A DNA stretch of 64,000 bases. Source: Streptomyces roseolilacinus. Lineage in GTDB: Bacteria > Actinomycetota > Actinomycetes > Streptomycetales > Streptomycetaceae. Positions 1 through 10,960 of the stretch are shown here, piece by piece. The notes under the pieces are model-generated. The model was not told the DNA's origin, searched no databases, and saw only the letters and a list, made by a program, of their open reading frames with translations. Location: the NCBI RefSeq assembly GCF_014649335.1, contig NZ_BMSV01000005.1:186001-250000 (forward strand), read 5' to 3'. The translations under genes were made by a program, and so were the position numbers. Every line of letters begins with the position of its first letter. The first letter of the stretch is position 1.

Positions 1-3000
1 ATCAGATGGTGGAAGGCGGTCAGGAGCACGGTGCGCCGGGGCACCCCCGCCTGCCGGGCGAGCCGCCCGACGGGCCCGGCGAGCCCCGCGTACGAGCGCT
101 TCGTCTCGTACACCTCCCCCGCGCCCCCGTCGCCGGCGTCCTGCGCGCCGCGCCGCGTGAACCGGACCGGGTCCAGCGAGTCCAGCGCCGTACGCCAGTA
201 CTCCAGGCCCTCCTCGTCGCGCAGCGCCGCGCGCTCCAGCGCCACGTACTCGGCGAACCGGGGCGCGGCGGGCAGCCGCGGCGCCCGGCCGTGCGCCACC
301 GCCCGGCGGTGCAGGTCGAGCAGGTCGGCGATGAGGGACGTGAGGCTCCAGCCGTCCAGGACGACGTGGCAGTCCGTGAGCGTGAGCCGCAGCTCGTGGT
401 CGGTGAGGCGGTGCAGGTGGATCCGGACCAGCGGCGCCGCCGCCAGGTCGAACCGCCGGCCGAACTCCTCGTCCACGTGGCGCCGCAGGGCCGCGCGCTG
501 CTCCTCGCGGGTCAGGCCCCGCAGGTCCGTGTGGCCGACCGGGAGCGCGGCGGCGCGGTGCACCAGCTGCAGCGGCTCGGAGAACGACACCAGGTCGACC
601 GAGGTCCGCAGAATGCCGTGCTCGCGCACCACCGCGTCCACCGCTGCCTGGAACGCCGCCGGGTCGAAGCCCTCCGGCATCGTGATCTTGAGGTCGGTGA
701 CGTTGTGGTACGCGCCGCGCCGCTCGTCGGCGAGCATCTCGTGCAGCATGCCCGCCTGGAGCATCGTCAGCGGGTACGCGTCCTCCAGCCCCTCCGGGAG
801 CCGGGCCCGGTCCGCCGGGTCGAGCTGCGAGAACGGCTCCACCGCCGGGGGCGCCGCCCCGTCGGCCGCGGTCGCCCGCCGCGCCAGGTCACCCAGCGTG
901 GGCGCGCGGAACAGGTCCGGCACGGTCAGCGCGAGTCCGGCCGACCGGGCGAGGCCGATCACCCGCAGCGCGAGGATCGAGTCGCCGCCCAGGTCGAAGA
1001 AGTTCGCCGTGCGGCCGACCCGTTCCACGCCCAGCACCTCCGCCCACACCCGGGCGAGCGCCTCCTCCGCCGCGCCCCGCGGCGGCACGTGCCCGGCGGG
1101 CGCGGCGGCCGCGTCACCCGCCACCGCCCGCAGCGCGGCCCGGTCGACCTTGCCGTTCGCGGTGAGCGGCAGCCGGTCGTGCCGCACGAACAGCGCGGGC
1201 ACCATGTACGACGGCAGGGTCAGGCGCAGCCGGTCCCGCAGGTCCGCCGCGTCCAGCGGCCGGCCCTCGGTCAGCACGACGTGGGCGACGAGCCGGGCAC
1301 CGCCCTGCGGGTCGGTGCGGGCCACCACGGCGGCGTCCGCCACCCCGGGCAGGGCGCGCAGGGCCGCCTCGATCTCGCCCGGTTCGATCCGGAAGCCCCG
1401 CACCTTCACCTGGTGGTCGGCCCGCCCCACGTAGGCGAGCTGGCCGTCGGGCAGCACCCTCACCAGGTCGCCCGTGCGGTACATGCGGGTCCCGCCGGGG
1501 CCGAACGGGTCGGCGGGGAAGCGCTCGGCGGACAGCTCCGGGCGGTTGCGGTAGCCGCGCGCCACACCGCCGCCGGCCACGTACAGCTCGCCGACCGTGC
1601 CGCGCGGCACCAGCCGCCCGAACCGGTCGAGCACGTAGCCGTGCTGCCCGGCCAGCGGCCGCCCGATCGGCGAGCTGACCGGGGACCTCGTGTCCGCCTC
1701 GGTGATCGGCCGGTACGTGACGTGCACGGTCGTCTCGGTGATGCCGTACATGTTGACCAGTGCCGGCCGCTCGCCCTCCGGGACGGCGAACCAGTCGCGG
1801 TAGTCGCGCGCGTCGAAGGCGTCCCCGCCGAAGACCACCGTGCGCAGCGCCAGGTCGGCGAAGACCGCGCCGCACTGCGCCATGTGGGCCCGCAGCCCCT
1901 TGAACGCGGCGGGCGTCTGGTTCAGCACCGTCACCCGCTCCTCGCGCAGCACCCGCAGCACCGCCGCCGGGTCGCGGACCTCCTCGTCGGTGAGCACCAC
2001 CACCCGCCCGCCGGAGGTCAGCGGCCCCCACAGCTCCCAGACGGAGAAGTCGAACGCGGGGGAGTGCACCAGCGTCCACACGTCGTCCGCGCCGAAGGAG
2101 AAGTGCCGGTCGGCGGCGTCCAGCAACCAGGCGAGGTTGCCGTGGGTGAGCTCCACGCCCTTGGGCCGGCCCGTCGAACCGGAGGTGTGGATGACGTACG
2201 CGAGACGGTCCGCGTCCGGCGCGCCCTCCACCCCGGCCCCGTCCCCGGCCCCGGCCGCACCCTCCCCGGCCGTACCGTCCCGGGCCGCGCCGGTGTCCTC
2301 CAGGGCCACCACCTCCACCGGCAGGCCCTCCACCGCCGCGCGGCCCGCGCCGTCCGCGACCACCAGGGACACGCCCGCGTCGGTGACCGTGAACTCCCGC
2401 CGCGCCCGCGGGTGCGACGGGTCCAGCGGCAGGTACGCCGCCCCCGCCCGCCACACGCCGAGCAGCGCCACGGCCAGGTCGGGACCGCGCCCGGCGCAGA
2501 CCCCGACCAGCTGCTCGGGCCCCGCGCCCGCCGCCCGCAGCCGGCGGGCCAGCGACCGCGAGGCGGCGTCCAGTTCCGCGTACGTCAGGCTGCGGCCGCC
2601 CCCCGAGACGGCGACCGCGCCGGGCGCGCGGCGCGCGTGCTCGGCGAACCGCTCCAGGACGGTGCGCGGCGCGGCGGCCTCCCGCGCCCCCGGCTCCGGC
2701 GATGCGGGCCGGTTCGCGGGGCCGTCCGGGCCCAGCAGCTCGCCGATCTCCTCGTCGGTGAGCAGCGCCATCTCGCTGAGCGGCACGCTGGGCACCCGGA
2801 CGAAGGCCCGCAGGACCGCCACGGTGTGCGCCGCGAACCGGGACACCGACTCCTCGGTGAACAGGTCGGGGCGGTACACGAACCGCAGCGCGATCCGGTC
2901 CTCGCCCTCCAGGACGTCCAGGGTGAGGTCGAACTTCGCGGTGGTCAGGTCGACCGGGAACGCCGCCCCCGCGACACCCCCGAGCCGGAACGCGCCGGAC

Positions 3001-4196
3001 GGGGCGGGGGTGTGCGTGAACAGCACCTGGAACAGCGGGTTGCGGCTCAGGTCCCGCTCGGGGCTCAGCTCGTCCACGACCTTCTCGAAGGGCAGGCCCT
3101 GGTGCGACAGCGCGCCCAGCACGCTCTCGCGGGTGCGGCCCAGCAGCTCGTCGGAGGTCGGGTCGCCCGACAGGTCGGTGCGCACCACCAGGGTGTTCAC
3201 GAAGAACCCGGTCAGCTGCTCCGTCTCCGGCCGCTCCCGGTTGGCGACGACGGTGCCGATCGCGATGTCGTCCTGCCCGCTGTGGAACGCGAGCGCCGCC
3301 TGGAACGCCGACATCAGCGTCATGTACGGGGTCGTGTCGGCGCGTTCGCCGAGCGCCCGCAGCCGGGCCGTCAGCGCTGCGGGGAGCTCCACGGTGTGCA
3401 GGGCGCCGGCGTAGGACCGCTCGGCGGGCCGGGGGTGGTCGGTGGGCAGCTCCAGCGGGGTCATGCCGGCGAGCGCGGTCCGCCAGTAGGCCAGGTCGGC
3501 GCCGTGGTCGGCGCCGCGCTGCCACACCGCGTAGTCCGTGTAGTCGATCGGCAGGACGGGCAGGCCGGCGTCCGTGCCCTCGGTCCTGGCCCGGTGGAAC
3601 GCGGTGAGGTCGCGCAGCAGGACGTCGAGGGACCAGCCGTCCGCCACGATGTGGTGCAGGGCGAGCACCAGGACGTGGTCGTCGTCCGCGACCCGCAGCA
3701 GCACGGCCCGGAACCCGGGCTCGGAGGCGAGGTCGAAGGGCTGTGCCGCCACCTCCCGGACGGCGGCGGCGAGCGCGTCGGCGCCCCCCTCCCGCACCTT
3801 CGCGGGCAGCTCCACCACGTCCAGGCCGGCGGGTTCCGCGTCGAGGACGCGCTGCGCGGGGACGCCCTCCTCCTCGGTGAAGACGACCCGCAGCTGCTCG
3901 TGGCGCCGGACCAGGTCGCGGACCGCCCCGTCGAGCGCGGCCGTGTCCAGCGGGCCGGTGAACCGCCAGGCCGCGGGCATCAGGTACTCGACGCCGTCCG
4001 GGTCGAGGCGGTGCAGGAAGTACAGGCGCTGCTGCGCCGCCGACAGCGGGACGCGCTCCGGACGCGGGTCGAGGCGGGGTATCCCGGCCGGAGCCGCGCC
4101 GGCGCGGCCGCGCAGCCGGCGCTCCAGCAGGCGGCGCGCGGCGGGGGAGAGGCCGGCGGCGGGGGTGGTGGCGGGTTCGGCCTGTGCAGTGGTCAT
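1..4196 (-). CDS. Non-ribosomal peptide synthetase, C-A-T-C..., truncated by window edge
   Basis: This modular synthetase builds a peptide on phosphopantetheine arms. About 1398 residues are visible and the gene runs off the left edge. Domains: condensation (about 20-440, HHIVADGWS near 180), adenylation (about 470-1015, [10 protein letters not shown] near 669, YRTGDL near 905, GKVDR lysine near 1010), carrier (LGGDS serine near 1073), and a second condensation domain from about 1115. In that second domain the HHxxxDG motif reads CHVVLDG, keeping the catalytic second His. The ten A-domain specificity positions, aligned by eye to GrsA, read DFWNVGMVHK, a code known for threonine. The ATG at 4196 has a weak Shine-Dalgarno. 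It follows the two-module NRPS after 132 bp and a strong hairpin. No thioesterase or epimerase is visible, so the product chain continues outside the window. Confidence 0.93.
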   Translation of the reverse strand, partial: MTTAQAEPATTPAAGLSPAARRLLERRLRGRAGAAPAGIPRLDPRPERVPLSAAQQRLYFLHRLDPDGVEYLMPAAWRFTGPLDTAALDGAVRDLVRRHEQLRVVFTEEEGVPAQRVLDAEPAGLDVVELPAKVREGGADALAAAVREVAAQPFDLASEPGFRAVLLRVADDDHVLVLALHHIVADGWSLDVLLRDLTAFHRARTEGTDAGLPVLPIDYTDYAVWQRGADHGADLAYWRTALAGMTPLELPTDHPRPAERSYAGALHTVELPAALTARLRALGERADTTPYMTLMSAFQAALAFHSGQDDIAIGTVVANRERPETEQLTGFFVNTLVVRTDLSGDPTSDELLGRTRESVLGALSHQGLPFEKVVDELSPERDLSRNPLFQVLFTHTPAPSGAFRLGGVAGAAFPVDLTTAKFDLTLDVLEGEDRIALRFVYRPDLFTEESVSRFAAHTVAVLRAFVRVPSVPLSEMALLTDEEIGELLGPDGPANRPASPEPGAREAAAPRTVLERFAEHARRAPGAVAVSGGGRSLTYAELDAASRSLARRLRAAGAGPEQLVGVCAGRGPDLAVALLGVWRAGAAYLPLDPSHPRARREFTVTDAGVSLVVADGAGRAAVEGLPVEVVALEDTGAARDGTAGEGAAGAGDGAGVEGAPDADRLAYVIHTSGSTGRPKGVELTHGNLAWLLDAADRHFSFGADDVWTLVHSPAFDFSVWELWGPLTSGGRVVVLTDEEVRDPAAVLRVLREERVTVLNQTPAAFKGLRAHMAQCGAVFADLALRTVVFGGDAFDARDYRDWFAVPEGERPALVNMYGITETTVHVTYRPITEADTRSPVSSPIGRPLAGQHGYVLDRFGRLVPRGTVGELYVAGGGVARGYRNRPELSAERFPADPFGPGGTRMYRTGDLVRVLPDGQLAYVGRADHQVKVRGFRIEPGEIEAALRALPGVADAAVVARTDPQGGARLVAHVVLTEGRPLDAADLRDRLRLTLPSYMVPALFVRHDRLPLTANGKVDRAALRAVAGDAAAAPAGHVPPRGAAEEALARVWAEVLGVERVGRTANFFDLGGDSILALRVIGLARSAGLALTVPDLFRAPTLGDLARRATAADGAAPPAVEPFSQLDPADRARLPEGLEDAYPLTMLQAGMLHEMLADERRGAYHNVTDLKITMPEGFDPAAFQAAVDAVVREHGILRTSVDLVSFSEPLQLVHRAAALPVGHTDLRGLTREEQRAALRRHVDEEFGRRFDLAAAPLVRIHLHRLTDHELRLTLTDCHVVLDGWSLTSLIADLLDLHRRAVAHGRAPRLPAAPRFAEYVALERAALRDEEGLEYWRTALDSLDPVRFTRRGAQDAGDGGAGEVYETKRSYAGLAGPVGRLARQAGVPRRTVLLTAFHHL

Positions 4197-4287
4197 GAGG
4201 GGTTTCCGTCCCGTCGGAGAGTTCGGTGGTCAGCAGTCAGGGGGCAGCGCCCGGGGCGCGTGCCGGGGGCTCGGCGGAGGCGCGGGG

Positions 4288-4324
4288 CCCGCCCCGGCGG
4301 CGGGTGGCCCGCCGCCGGGGCGGG
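4288..4324 (-). terminator. Strong hairpin after the two-module NRPS
   Basis: A perfect 17-bp GC stem (4288-4304 pairing with 4308-4324) with a 3-nt loop sits four bases past the stop of the upstream NRPS. There is no T-run, which is normal for actinobacterial terminators. The next NRPS probably depends on read-through or its own promoter within 4197-4287. Confidence 0.7.
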
Positions 4325-4328
4325 GGCG

Positions 4329-7300
4329 TCAGAGGTCCGCCGTCAGCGACAGGTCGATCTCGTCCTCGCTCATCGCCGAGATCTGCTCGACGAGGCGCCG
4401 CTCCACCTCGACGGCCAGCCGCTCGACCGTCGGGTGTTCGAACAGGTCGCGCACCCGGACCGGGCAGTCGAACGCGGCCCGCAGCCGGGACGCGACGGCG
4501 ACGGCGCGCAGCGAGTGCCCGCCCAGGGCGAAGAAGTCGTCGTGCACCCCGACCCGGGTCAGGCCCAGCACCTCGGCCCAGACCTGGGCCGTCACCACCT
4601 CGGTCGGCGTGCGCGGGGCCACCGCCCCGGCCGTCGCGGGCGGTTCGGGGTCGGGCAGGGCGGCGGTGTCGAGCTTGCCCTGCACGGTCCGCGGCAGCGC
4701 GTCGAGCAGGACGAACGCGGCCGGCACCATGTAGCCGGGCAGGTGGGCGCGGCACCACTCGGCGAGCTTCCCGGCGTCCAGGCCCCGCCCGGCGGCGTAC
4801 CCGACCAGGGCCCGGTCGCCGCGTACCTCGCGGACGAGGACGGCGGCGGCGTGCACACCGGGGTGCGACTCGAGGACGGCCTCGACCTCGCCCGGTTCGA
4901 TGCGGAAGCCCCGGATCTTCACCTGGTGGTCGGTCCGGCCGAGGAAGTCCAGCTCCCCGTCCGGCAGGCGCCGCACGACGTCGCCGGTCCGGTAGAGCCG
5001 GCCGCCCGCACCGCCGAAGGGGTCGGGTACGAACCGGTCCGCGGTGAGCGCGGGCTGCCCGAGGTAGCCGCGGGCCAGCTCGGGCCCGCCGACGAGGAGT
5101 TCGCCCGGCACGCCCACCGGCACCAGCTCGCCCCGCGGGTCCACCACGTACGCGCGGCGCTCCCCCCAGGTGGTGCCGATCGGCACGCGTCCCTCGACCG
5201 GTCCGGTGACCAGCCGGGACGTCGCCGAGATGACCGACTCGGTCGGGCCGTACGTGTTCTGGACCGGTACGTGCGGCAGGTGCGCGAACCACCGGGCCAG
5301 CGGCGCCGACGGCAGCGTCTCACCGCCGGTGACGACCAGCCGCAGCCCCGCGAGGTCGTCCGCGACCGTGTCGAGCCGGGCGGCGATCTCCTCCCAGTAC
5401 GACGGCGTCACCTCCATGACGGTGACCCGCTCGGCGCGGACCCGCTCGGCCAGCTCCTCCACCGTCCACACCTCGTCCGGGCGGATCACCACCGCCGCGC
5501 CGGCGCCCAGGGCGGGCAGGACCTGCTCCAGCGACGCGTCGAAGGAGAACGACGCGAAGTTCATCACCCGGTCCCCGGCGGTGATCCCGAACCGCTCCCG
5601 CGCGGTCAGCGCGTGCGCCGCCAGGGCGTGGTGCTCGACGCCGACCGCCTTGGGCCGGCCCGTGGACCCCGAGGTGAAGATGGTGCACGCCAGTTCGCGC
5701 GGCGACGGCGCGTGCCGGGGCCCGTCCGGGTCCGGGCGGACCGACTCCACGGTCAGGAGCGGCGCGCCCAGCCCGGCGGCCAGCGGGGCCGTGGCGCCGT
5801 CGGTGACGACGTGCCGCACCCCGGCGCGGTCGACCATGTACCGCAGCCGCTCCTCGGGGAGCCGGGGGTCGAGCGGTACGTACACCCCGCCCGCCCGCCA
5901 GATCGCGGCCATGGCGACGACGGACCACAGCCCGCGACCCAGGCACACGCCCACCGCCGTCTCCGGCCCCACCCCGGCCGCGGCGAGCGCCCCGGCCAGG
6001 CCGCCGGCCAGGGAGTCGAGCCCGCCGTACGTCAGGCTCTCGTCCCCGCACACCAGGGCGACCGCCCCCGGCTCGCCCGCCACCGCGTACGGAGCCACCC
6101 GCGCCACCGTCGCGCGGGCCGCGTCCACCGGGCCGGCCAGCTCCGCGTACTCCTCGTCGGACAGCATCCCCAGCCGCCCCACCGCCCGGTCCGGGCCGGC
6201 GAGCGCGGACTCCAGCACGCGGCCCACGTGGCCGGCGAAGCGGGTGGCCGTGGCCGCGTCGAACAGGTCCGACGCGTACTCGACGTTCAGCGCGAACCGG
6301 TCGGGATACAGCAGGAACGTCGCCGTCAGGTCGAACTTCGCCGACCGCCACGGCAGCGTGAACGGCTCCACGTCCAGGCCCTCGGCGCGCACCCCCCCGA
6401 CCGGGCTCTCCTGCACGTCGAACATGACCTGGAACAGCGGGTTGCGGGACGCGTCGCGCTCCGGCCGCAACCGCTCCACCAGCCGCTCGAACGGCACGTC
6501 CTGGTGGTCGAAGGCGCCCAGCACGGTCTCGCGGACCCGGCCGAGGAACTCCCCGAAGGCCGGGTCGCCCGACAGGTCGCCCCGGAGCACCACCGTGTTG
6601 ACGAACAGCCCGACCAGCCGCTCCAGTTCCAGCTGGCCGCGCCCCGCCACCGGGGTGCCCACCGCCACGTCGTGCTGCCCCGACCAGCGGGACAGCACCA
6701 CCTGCACCACGGCCAGCAGCACCATGAACCGGGTCGCCCCGTGCCGGCGGGCCAGCTCGTCGACCCCCGCCAGCAGGGACGGCGCCAGGTCCACCTCGAC
6801 CGCCGCCCCCCGCCCCGACCACACGGCGGGCCGCGGCCGGTCCGTCGGCAGCTCCAGCGGCGCCAGCCCGGACAGCGCCGACTCCCAGTAGCCCAGCCGC
6901 CCGTCCGACGCGCCGTCCTGCGCGGCGCCGCGCTGCCACACCGCGAAGTCCCCGTACTGCACCGGGAGTTCGGGCAGCGCCGCCCGCTCCCCGGCGAGCC
7001 GCGCCGTGTAGCAGGCGGTCAGCTCCCCGAGCAGCACGTCCTTGGACCAGCCGTCCGTGGCCGCGTGGTGGAAGGCGAGGACCGCGACGTGGTCGTCGGG
7101 GGCCAGCTCCCACACGCCCGAACGCAGCAGCGGAGGCGCGGCGAGGTCGAACCGGCGGGTCGCGAAGGCGGCGGCACGCTCCCGCACCAGGTCCGGCAGC
7201 CCGTCCCCGCCGTCCCCGCCCGCCGCGACCGCGTACCACTCCAGCGGCACCGCCACCGCGCCGCGCACCCGCTGCGCGGGCCGCCCGTCCACCTCGACCA

Positions 7301-10300
7301 GGGCCGTCCGCAGCACCTCGTGCCGCGCCACCACGTCGTCCAGGGCGCCCTGCCAGGCCGCGCGGTCGAGCCCGCCGCGCACCCGCCAGGAGTACCAGAG
7401 CACGTACTCCTCGCCCCGGTCCGACATCCGGTCCAGGAACCACATGCGTTCCTGCGCGAACGACATCGGCAGCGGCCCCGACCGGTCCACCGGCACCACC
7501 CCGCCGCCCGCCGCCGCCCGCCGCGCCGCGCCGACCAGCGGGCCGAACTCCCGGATGCTCGGGTTCTCGAACAGCGTGCGCAGCTCCACCTCGCGGCCCA
7601 GCCGCTCCGCGATCCTGGACACCGCCATCGTCGCGAGCAACGAGTGCCCGCCCAGGTCGAAGAACCCGTCGTCGATGCCGACGCGCTCCACGCCCAGCAC
7701 CTCGGCCCAGATCTCCGCGACCACCCGCTCGGTCGTGTCGCGCGGCGCCGTGTACGCCGCGCCGCCCGCCGACCGGTCCCCGCCCACGGCGGGCAGGGCC
7801 GCCCGGTCGAGCTTGCCGGAGGCGTTCACCGGCAGCGCGTCCAGCACCGCGAAGTCCGACGGCACCGCGTGCTCCGGCAGCCTCCCCGCGCACCACGCCC
7901 GCAGCGCGGCCGGCCCGACCGCGTCCCGCGGTTCCGCCACCACGTACCCGGCCAGGCCCAGTGCCCCGCTCGCGTCGGGCCGGGCCGCGACGGCGGCCGC
8001 CACCACCCCCGGGCACTCCCGCAGGGCGGCCTCGACCTCGCCGAGCTCCACCCGGAAGCCCCGCACCTTCACCTGGTCGTCGGCGCGCCCCAGGAACTCC
8101 AGCTCCCCGTCCGGGCGCAGCCGCACCAGGTCGCCGGTCCGGTAGAGCCGGCCGCCCGCACCGCCGAAGGGGTCGGGTACGAACCGCTCCGCGGTGAGCG
8201 CGGGCCGCCCGAGGTAGCCGCGGGCCAGCTCGGGCCCGCCCAGGAGGAGCTCGCCCGTCCCGCCGGGGGCCACCGGTTCGCCCCGGTCGTCCACCACGTG
8301 GGCCCGGCGCCCGCCGAGGGGCCTGCCGATCGGGACCCGGTCGGGGGTGTCCGCGCCGGGCGGCACGTCGTACGCGGTGGCCGTGACGGTCGTCTCCGTC
8401 GGCCCGTACGCGTTGCACACCCGCACGTGCGGGACGCGGGCCCGCCAGGCGGCGAGCGGGCCGGGCGGGACGGCCTCGCCGCCGAGGACCAGCAGCCGCA
8501 GCGGGGCCAGGGCGGCGGCCGCGTTCCCGGTGAGCGTCCGCGCCCACTCGGCCCAGTAGGTGGGCGGCAGGTTGACCACGGTCAGCCCGTGCCGGCGGAC
8601 CTCCTCGACGAGCCGCGCCGGGTGCCACTGCTCGTCGGGGCGGATCACCACCGTCGCCCCCCGGGACAGGGCGGGCAGCAGCTGGTCGAAGGAGGCGTCG
8701 AAGGAGAAGGACGAGAAGGCCAGCACCCGGTCGTCGGCGGTGATGCCGAAGGCCTCGCGGACGGCGGCGACGTGGGCGGACAGCGCCCGGTGCTCGACGC
8801 CCACGGCCTTGGGCCGGCCCGTGGAGCCCGAGGTGAAGACGACGTACGCCAGCTCCCCGGGGGACGGGACGTGGCGCGGCGCCCCGGGGGCGGGCCGCAC
8901 GGACTCCACGGGCCGCACCGGCACGCCCAGCGCGGCCGCCGCGCCCGCGGTCGACGCGTCGGCCACGACGCACCGCACCCCGGCCTCGGCCACCATGAAC
9001 CGCAGCCGCTCCTCGGGCAGCCGGGGATCGAGCGGTACGTACGCCCCGCCCGCCCGCCACACGCCGGCCATCGCGGCGACCGCCCCGACACCCCGCCGCA
9101 CCAGCACCCCGACGCGGTCGCCGGGCCGCACCCCGTCCCCGGCGAGCGCGGCGGCCATCCCGCCGGTGAGGGCGTCCAGTTCGCCGTACCGGACCGACTC
9201 GTCCCCGCACACCAGGGCCACCGCCCCGGCGTCCCCCGCCACGGCGAAGGGCGCCTCCCGCCCGACCGCCTCGGACGGTGCCGCTTCGGACGGTGCCGCC
9301 CGCCCGGCCGCGACCACCGGGGCCGGGGCCGCCACCGTCCCGGGCGGCCCGGGCACGGACGCCCCGGGGGCCGCCCGTCCGGGGCCGGTGAGCGGCTCCA
9401 GGCGGCCCGCGGCCTCGCTCAGCGGCGCGTCCGGCGCCGCCACCACGGCGCGCAGCAGCTCCGCGTACCCGTCGCGGAAGCGGCGCATCGTCCCGGCGTC
9501 GAACAGGGCCGTGGAGTACTGGAGCCGCGCCGCGACCGTCCCGTCCGCCCGCGCCCCCAGGTCCAGGAAGACGTCCAGCGGCGTGCCCCGCAGCGGCGGG
9601 GCGACCAGCTCCACGTCCAGCCCGCCCAGCGCGGGCGGCCGCTGCGCGGTGAGCAGCGTGAACGACGCCTGCGCCAGCGGGTGGCGCGACAGGTCGCGCG
9701 CCCCGCCCACGGCCTGCACGACCCGGTCGAACGGCGCCTCGGCGTGCGAGAGGTCCCGCAGTGCCCCCGCACGGACCCGGCCCAGCAGCTCCGCGAACGA
9801 CGGGTCGCCGGACAGGTCGGTGCGCAGCACGATCGTGTTGACGAACGGCCCGATCACGTCCGCCACCCGGGGGTCGCCCCGGTCGGCGAGGGTGGTGCAC
9901 ACGGCGATGTCCGACCGGCCGGAGTACCGCCCCAGCAGCGCCTGGTACACGGCGAGCAGCACCATGTACCGCGTGGCCCGGTGCGTGCGGGCCAGCCGGT
10001 CCGCCCCGGCCACCAGGGCGGCCGGCAGGTCGAAGCGCACCACGTCGCCCGCGCCGTCCCAGAACCGCGGGCGGGGGCGGTCCGTGGGCAGCTCCAGCGG
10101 GGTCACCCCGGCCAGCCGGTCGCGCCAGTACCCCAGCAGGCGCTCCGTGCGCGGCCCGTCCAGGCGCTCCGACCGGGCCCGCGCGAAGTCCGCGTACTGC
10201 AGCGGCGGGGCCGCCACCTCCTCGCCCCGGTACCCGGCGGACAGCTCGCGCAGCAGGATGTCCCAGGACCAGCCGTCCACCGCGATGTGGTGGACCACGA

Positions 10301-10682
10301 CCAGCAGCAGGTGCTCGTCCGGTCCGGTCCGGGCGAGCACGGCCCGCAGCGGCGGCTCCTCCGTCAGGTCGAGCGGACGGGTCAGCTCCTGGGCGAACAG
10401 CTCGTCGGCGCCGCCGACCTCGACCCGCCCGAGGGTGAAGCCGCCCGGCGGGTCGACCTGCGGGACGGGCTCCCCGCCCACGGCGGCAAACCGGGTCCGC
10501 AGCACCTCGTGGCGGGCCACGACGCCCGCCAGCGCCCGCTCCAGGGCGGGTACGTCGAGGGCGCCGCGGATCCGGAGCACCAGGGGGAGCAGGGAGTCGG
10601 CGGAACCCCGGGTGAGCTGGTCCAGGAACCACAGCCTCCGCTGTGCGGACGATACGGTGCGAACAGCTGCGCCAACCTTCAC
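4329..10682 (-). CDS. Two-module non-ribosomal peptide synthetase (C-A-T-C-A-T)
   Basis: A 2117-residue synthetase adding two building blocks. Module 1 has a C domain (HHIAVDGWS near 131), an A domain (about 480-960) and a T domain (GGHSL serine near 1010). Module 2 has a C domain (from about 1067, HHAATDGWS near 1205), an A domain (about 1540-2005) and a T domain (GGHSL serine near 2055), ending in a short acidic tail. Reading the ten-residue codes by eye gives about DADNVGAVTK (module 1) and DAEEVGTISK (module 2). Neither matches a code I know, so substrates are left open; both keep Asp235 and Lys517 and so activate amino acids. Beginning with a C domain implies acceptance of an acyl or aminoacyl group from a separate carrier, possibly the stand-alone carrier protein upstream. 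The GTG at 10682 has GGAGG upstream. The frame stays open upstream to 11021, but that part is repetitive intergenic DNA. Confidence 0.95.
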   Translation of the reverse strand: MKVGAAVRTVSSAQRRLWFLDQLTRGSADSLLPLVLRIRGALDVPALERALAGVVARHEVLRTRFAAVGGEPVPQVDPPGGFTLGRVEVGGADELFAQELTRPLDLTEEPPLRAVLARTGPDEHLLLVVVHHIAVDGWSWDILLRELSAGYRGEEVAAPPLQYADFARARSERLDGPRTERLLGYWRDRLAGVTPLELPTDRPRPRFWDGAGDVVRFDLPAALVAGADRLARTHRATRYMVLLAVYQALLGRYSGRSDIAVCTTLADRGDPRVADVIGPFVNTIVLRTDLSGDPSFAELLGRVRAGALRDLSHAEAPFDRVVQAVGGARDLSRHPLAQASFTLLTAQRPPALGGLDVELVAPPLRGTPLDVFLDLGARADGTVAARLQYSTALFDAGTMRRFRDGYAELLRAVVAAPDAPLSEAAGRLEPLTGPGRAAPGASVPGPPGTVAAPAPVVAAGRAAPSEAAPSEAVGREAPFAVAGDAGAVALVCGDESVRYGELDALTGGMAAALAGDGVRPGDRVGVLVRRGVGAVAAMAGVWRAGGAYVPLDPRLPEERLRFMVAEAGVRCVVADASTAGAAAALGVPVRPVESVRPAPGAPRHVPSPGELAYVVFTSGSTGRPKAVGVEHRALSAHVAAVREAFGITADDRVLAFSSFSFDASFDQLLPALSRGATVVIRPDEQWHPARLVEEVRRHGLTVVNLPPTYWAEWARTLTGNAAAALAPLRLLVLGGEAVPPGPLAAWRARVPHVRVCNAYGPTETTVTATAYDVPPGADTPDRVPIGRPLGGRRAHVVDDRGEPVAPGGTGELLLGGPELARGYLGRPALTAERFVPDPFGGAGGRLYRTGDLVRLRPDGELEFLGRADDQVKVRGFRVELGEVEAALRECPGVVAAAVAARPDASGALGLAGYVVAEPRDAVGPAALRAWCAGRLPEHAVPSDFAVLDALPVNASGKLDRAALPAVGGDRSAGGAAYTAPRDTTERVVAEIWAEVLGVERVGIDDGFFDLGGHSLLATMAVSRIAERLGREVELRTLFENPSIREFGPLVGAARRAAAGGGVVPVDRSGPLPMSFAQERMWFLDRMSDRGEEYVLWYSWRVRGGLDRAAWQGALDDVVARHEVLRTALVEVDGRPAQRVRGAVAVPLEWYAVAAGGDGGDGLPDLVRERAAAFATRRFDLAAPPLLRSGVWELAPDDHVAVLAFHHAATDGWSKDVLLGELTACYTARLAGERAALPELPVQYGDFAVWQRGAAQDGASDGRLGYWESALSGLAPLELPTDRPRPAVWSGRGAAVEVDLAPSLLAGVDELARRHGATRFMVLLAVVQVVLSRWSGQHDVAVGTPVAGRGQLELERLVGLFVNTVVLRGDLSGDPAFGEFLGRVRETVLGAFDHQDVPFERLVERLRPERDASRNPLFQVMFDVQESPVGGVRAEGLDVEPFTLPWRSAKFDLTATFLLYPDRFALNVEYASDLFDAATATRFAGHVGRVLESALAGPDRAVGRLGMLSDEEYAELAGPVDAARATVARVAPYAVAGEPGAVALVCGDESLTYGGLDSLAGGLAGALAAAGVGPETAVGVCLGRGLWSVVAMAAIWRAGGVYVPLDPRLPEERLRYMVDRAGVRHVVTDGATAPLAAGLGAPLLTVESVRPDPDGPRHAPSPRELACTIFTSGSTGRPKAVGVEHHALAAHALTARERFGITAGDRVMNFASFSFDASLEQVLPALGAGAAVVIRPDEVWTVEELAERVRAERVTVMEVTPSYWEEIAARLDTVADDLAGLRLVVTGGETLPSAPLARWFAHLPHVPVQNTYGPTESVISATSRLVTGPVEGRVPIGTTWGERRAYVVDPRGELVPVGVPGELLVGGPELARGYLGQPALTADRFVPDPFGGAGGRLYRTGDVVRRLPDGELDFLGRTDHQVKIRGFRIEPGEVEAVLESHPGVHAAAVLVREVRGDRALVGYAAGRGLDAGKLAEWCRAHLPGYMVPAAFVLLDALPRTVQGKLDTAALPDPEPPATAGAVAPRTPTEVVTAQVWAEVLGLTRVGVHDDFFALGGHSLRAVAVASRLRAAFDCPVRVRDLFEHPTVERLAVEVERRLVEQISAMSEDEIDLSLTADL

Positions 10683-10960
10683 TGCGGGCCTCCAAGCGGT
10701 GGGTTTCCTCCACCCTCCCGGCTGCGGCACGGGCCCAGTAGGGAAGAAGACGCAGCCGCACACGCAGAAGCCCGCCCCCCCGCGGCCCCGGCGAACCACC
10801 CCGGCGCCCGGCCCCGGCAGCACGCGTCCTCCACCACCGGCCCGGACGCCCCGTACGTCGTCGGCCCGACGCCCCGTCCCGCCGGCGCGTCCCCCACCAC
10901 CGGCCCCGACACCCCGCACGCCGCCGGCCCCGACGCCCCGCACGTCGCCGGCCCGGACAC
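10679..10960 (-). other. Ser/Cys-rich repetitive small ORF ahead of the two-module NRPS (doubtful)
   Basis: A GTG-started frame of 93 codons whose stop overlaps the NRPS start as GTGA. It contains degenerate repeats of the type TCGASGP / ACGVSGPV / TTYGASGPVV and then CC and SSS patches. The first 55 or so codons end almost only in G or C, the last 40 do not. There is no convincing ribosome binding site at the first GTG. The repeats come from DNA repeats of about 24 bp at roughly 10838-10958. It may be a leader ORF, or chance coding in a repeat tract. No family is recognised. Confidence 0.2.

Noticed and set aside
10838..10958. Repeat tract as a CRISPR array
   Set aside because: Units of about 24 bp follow each other without unique spacers and are degenerate; no cas genes are present.
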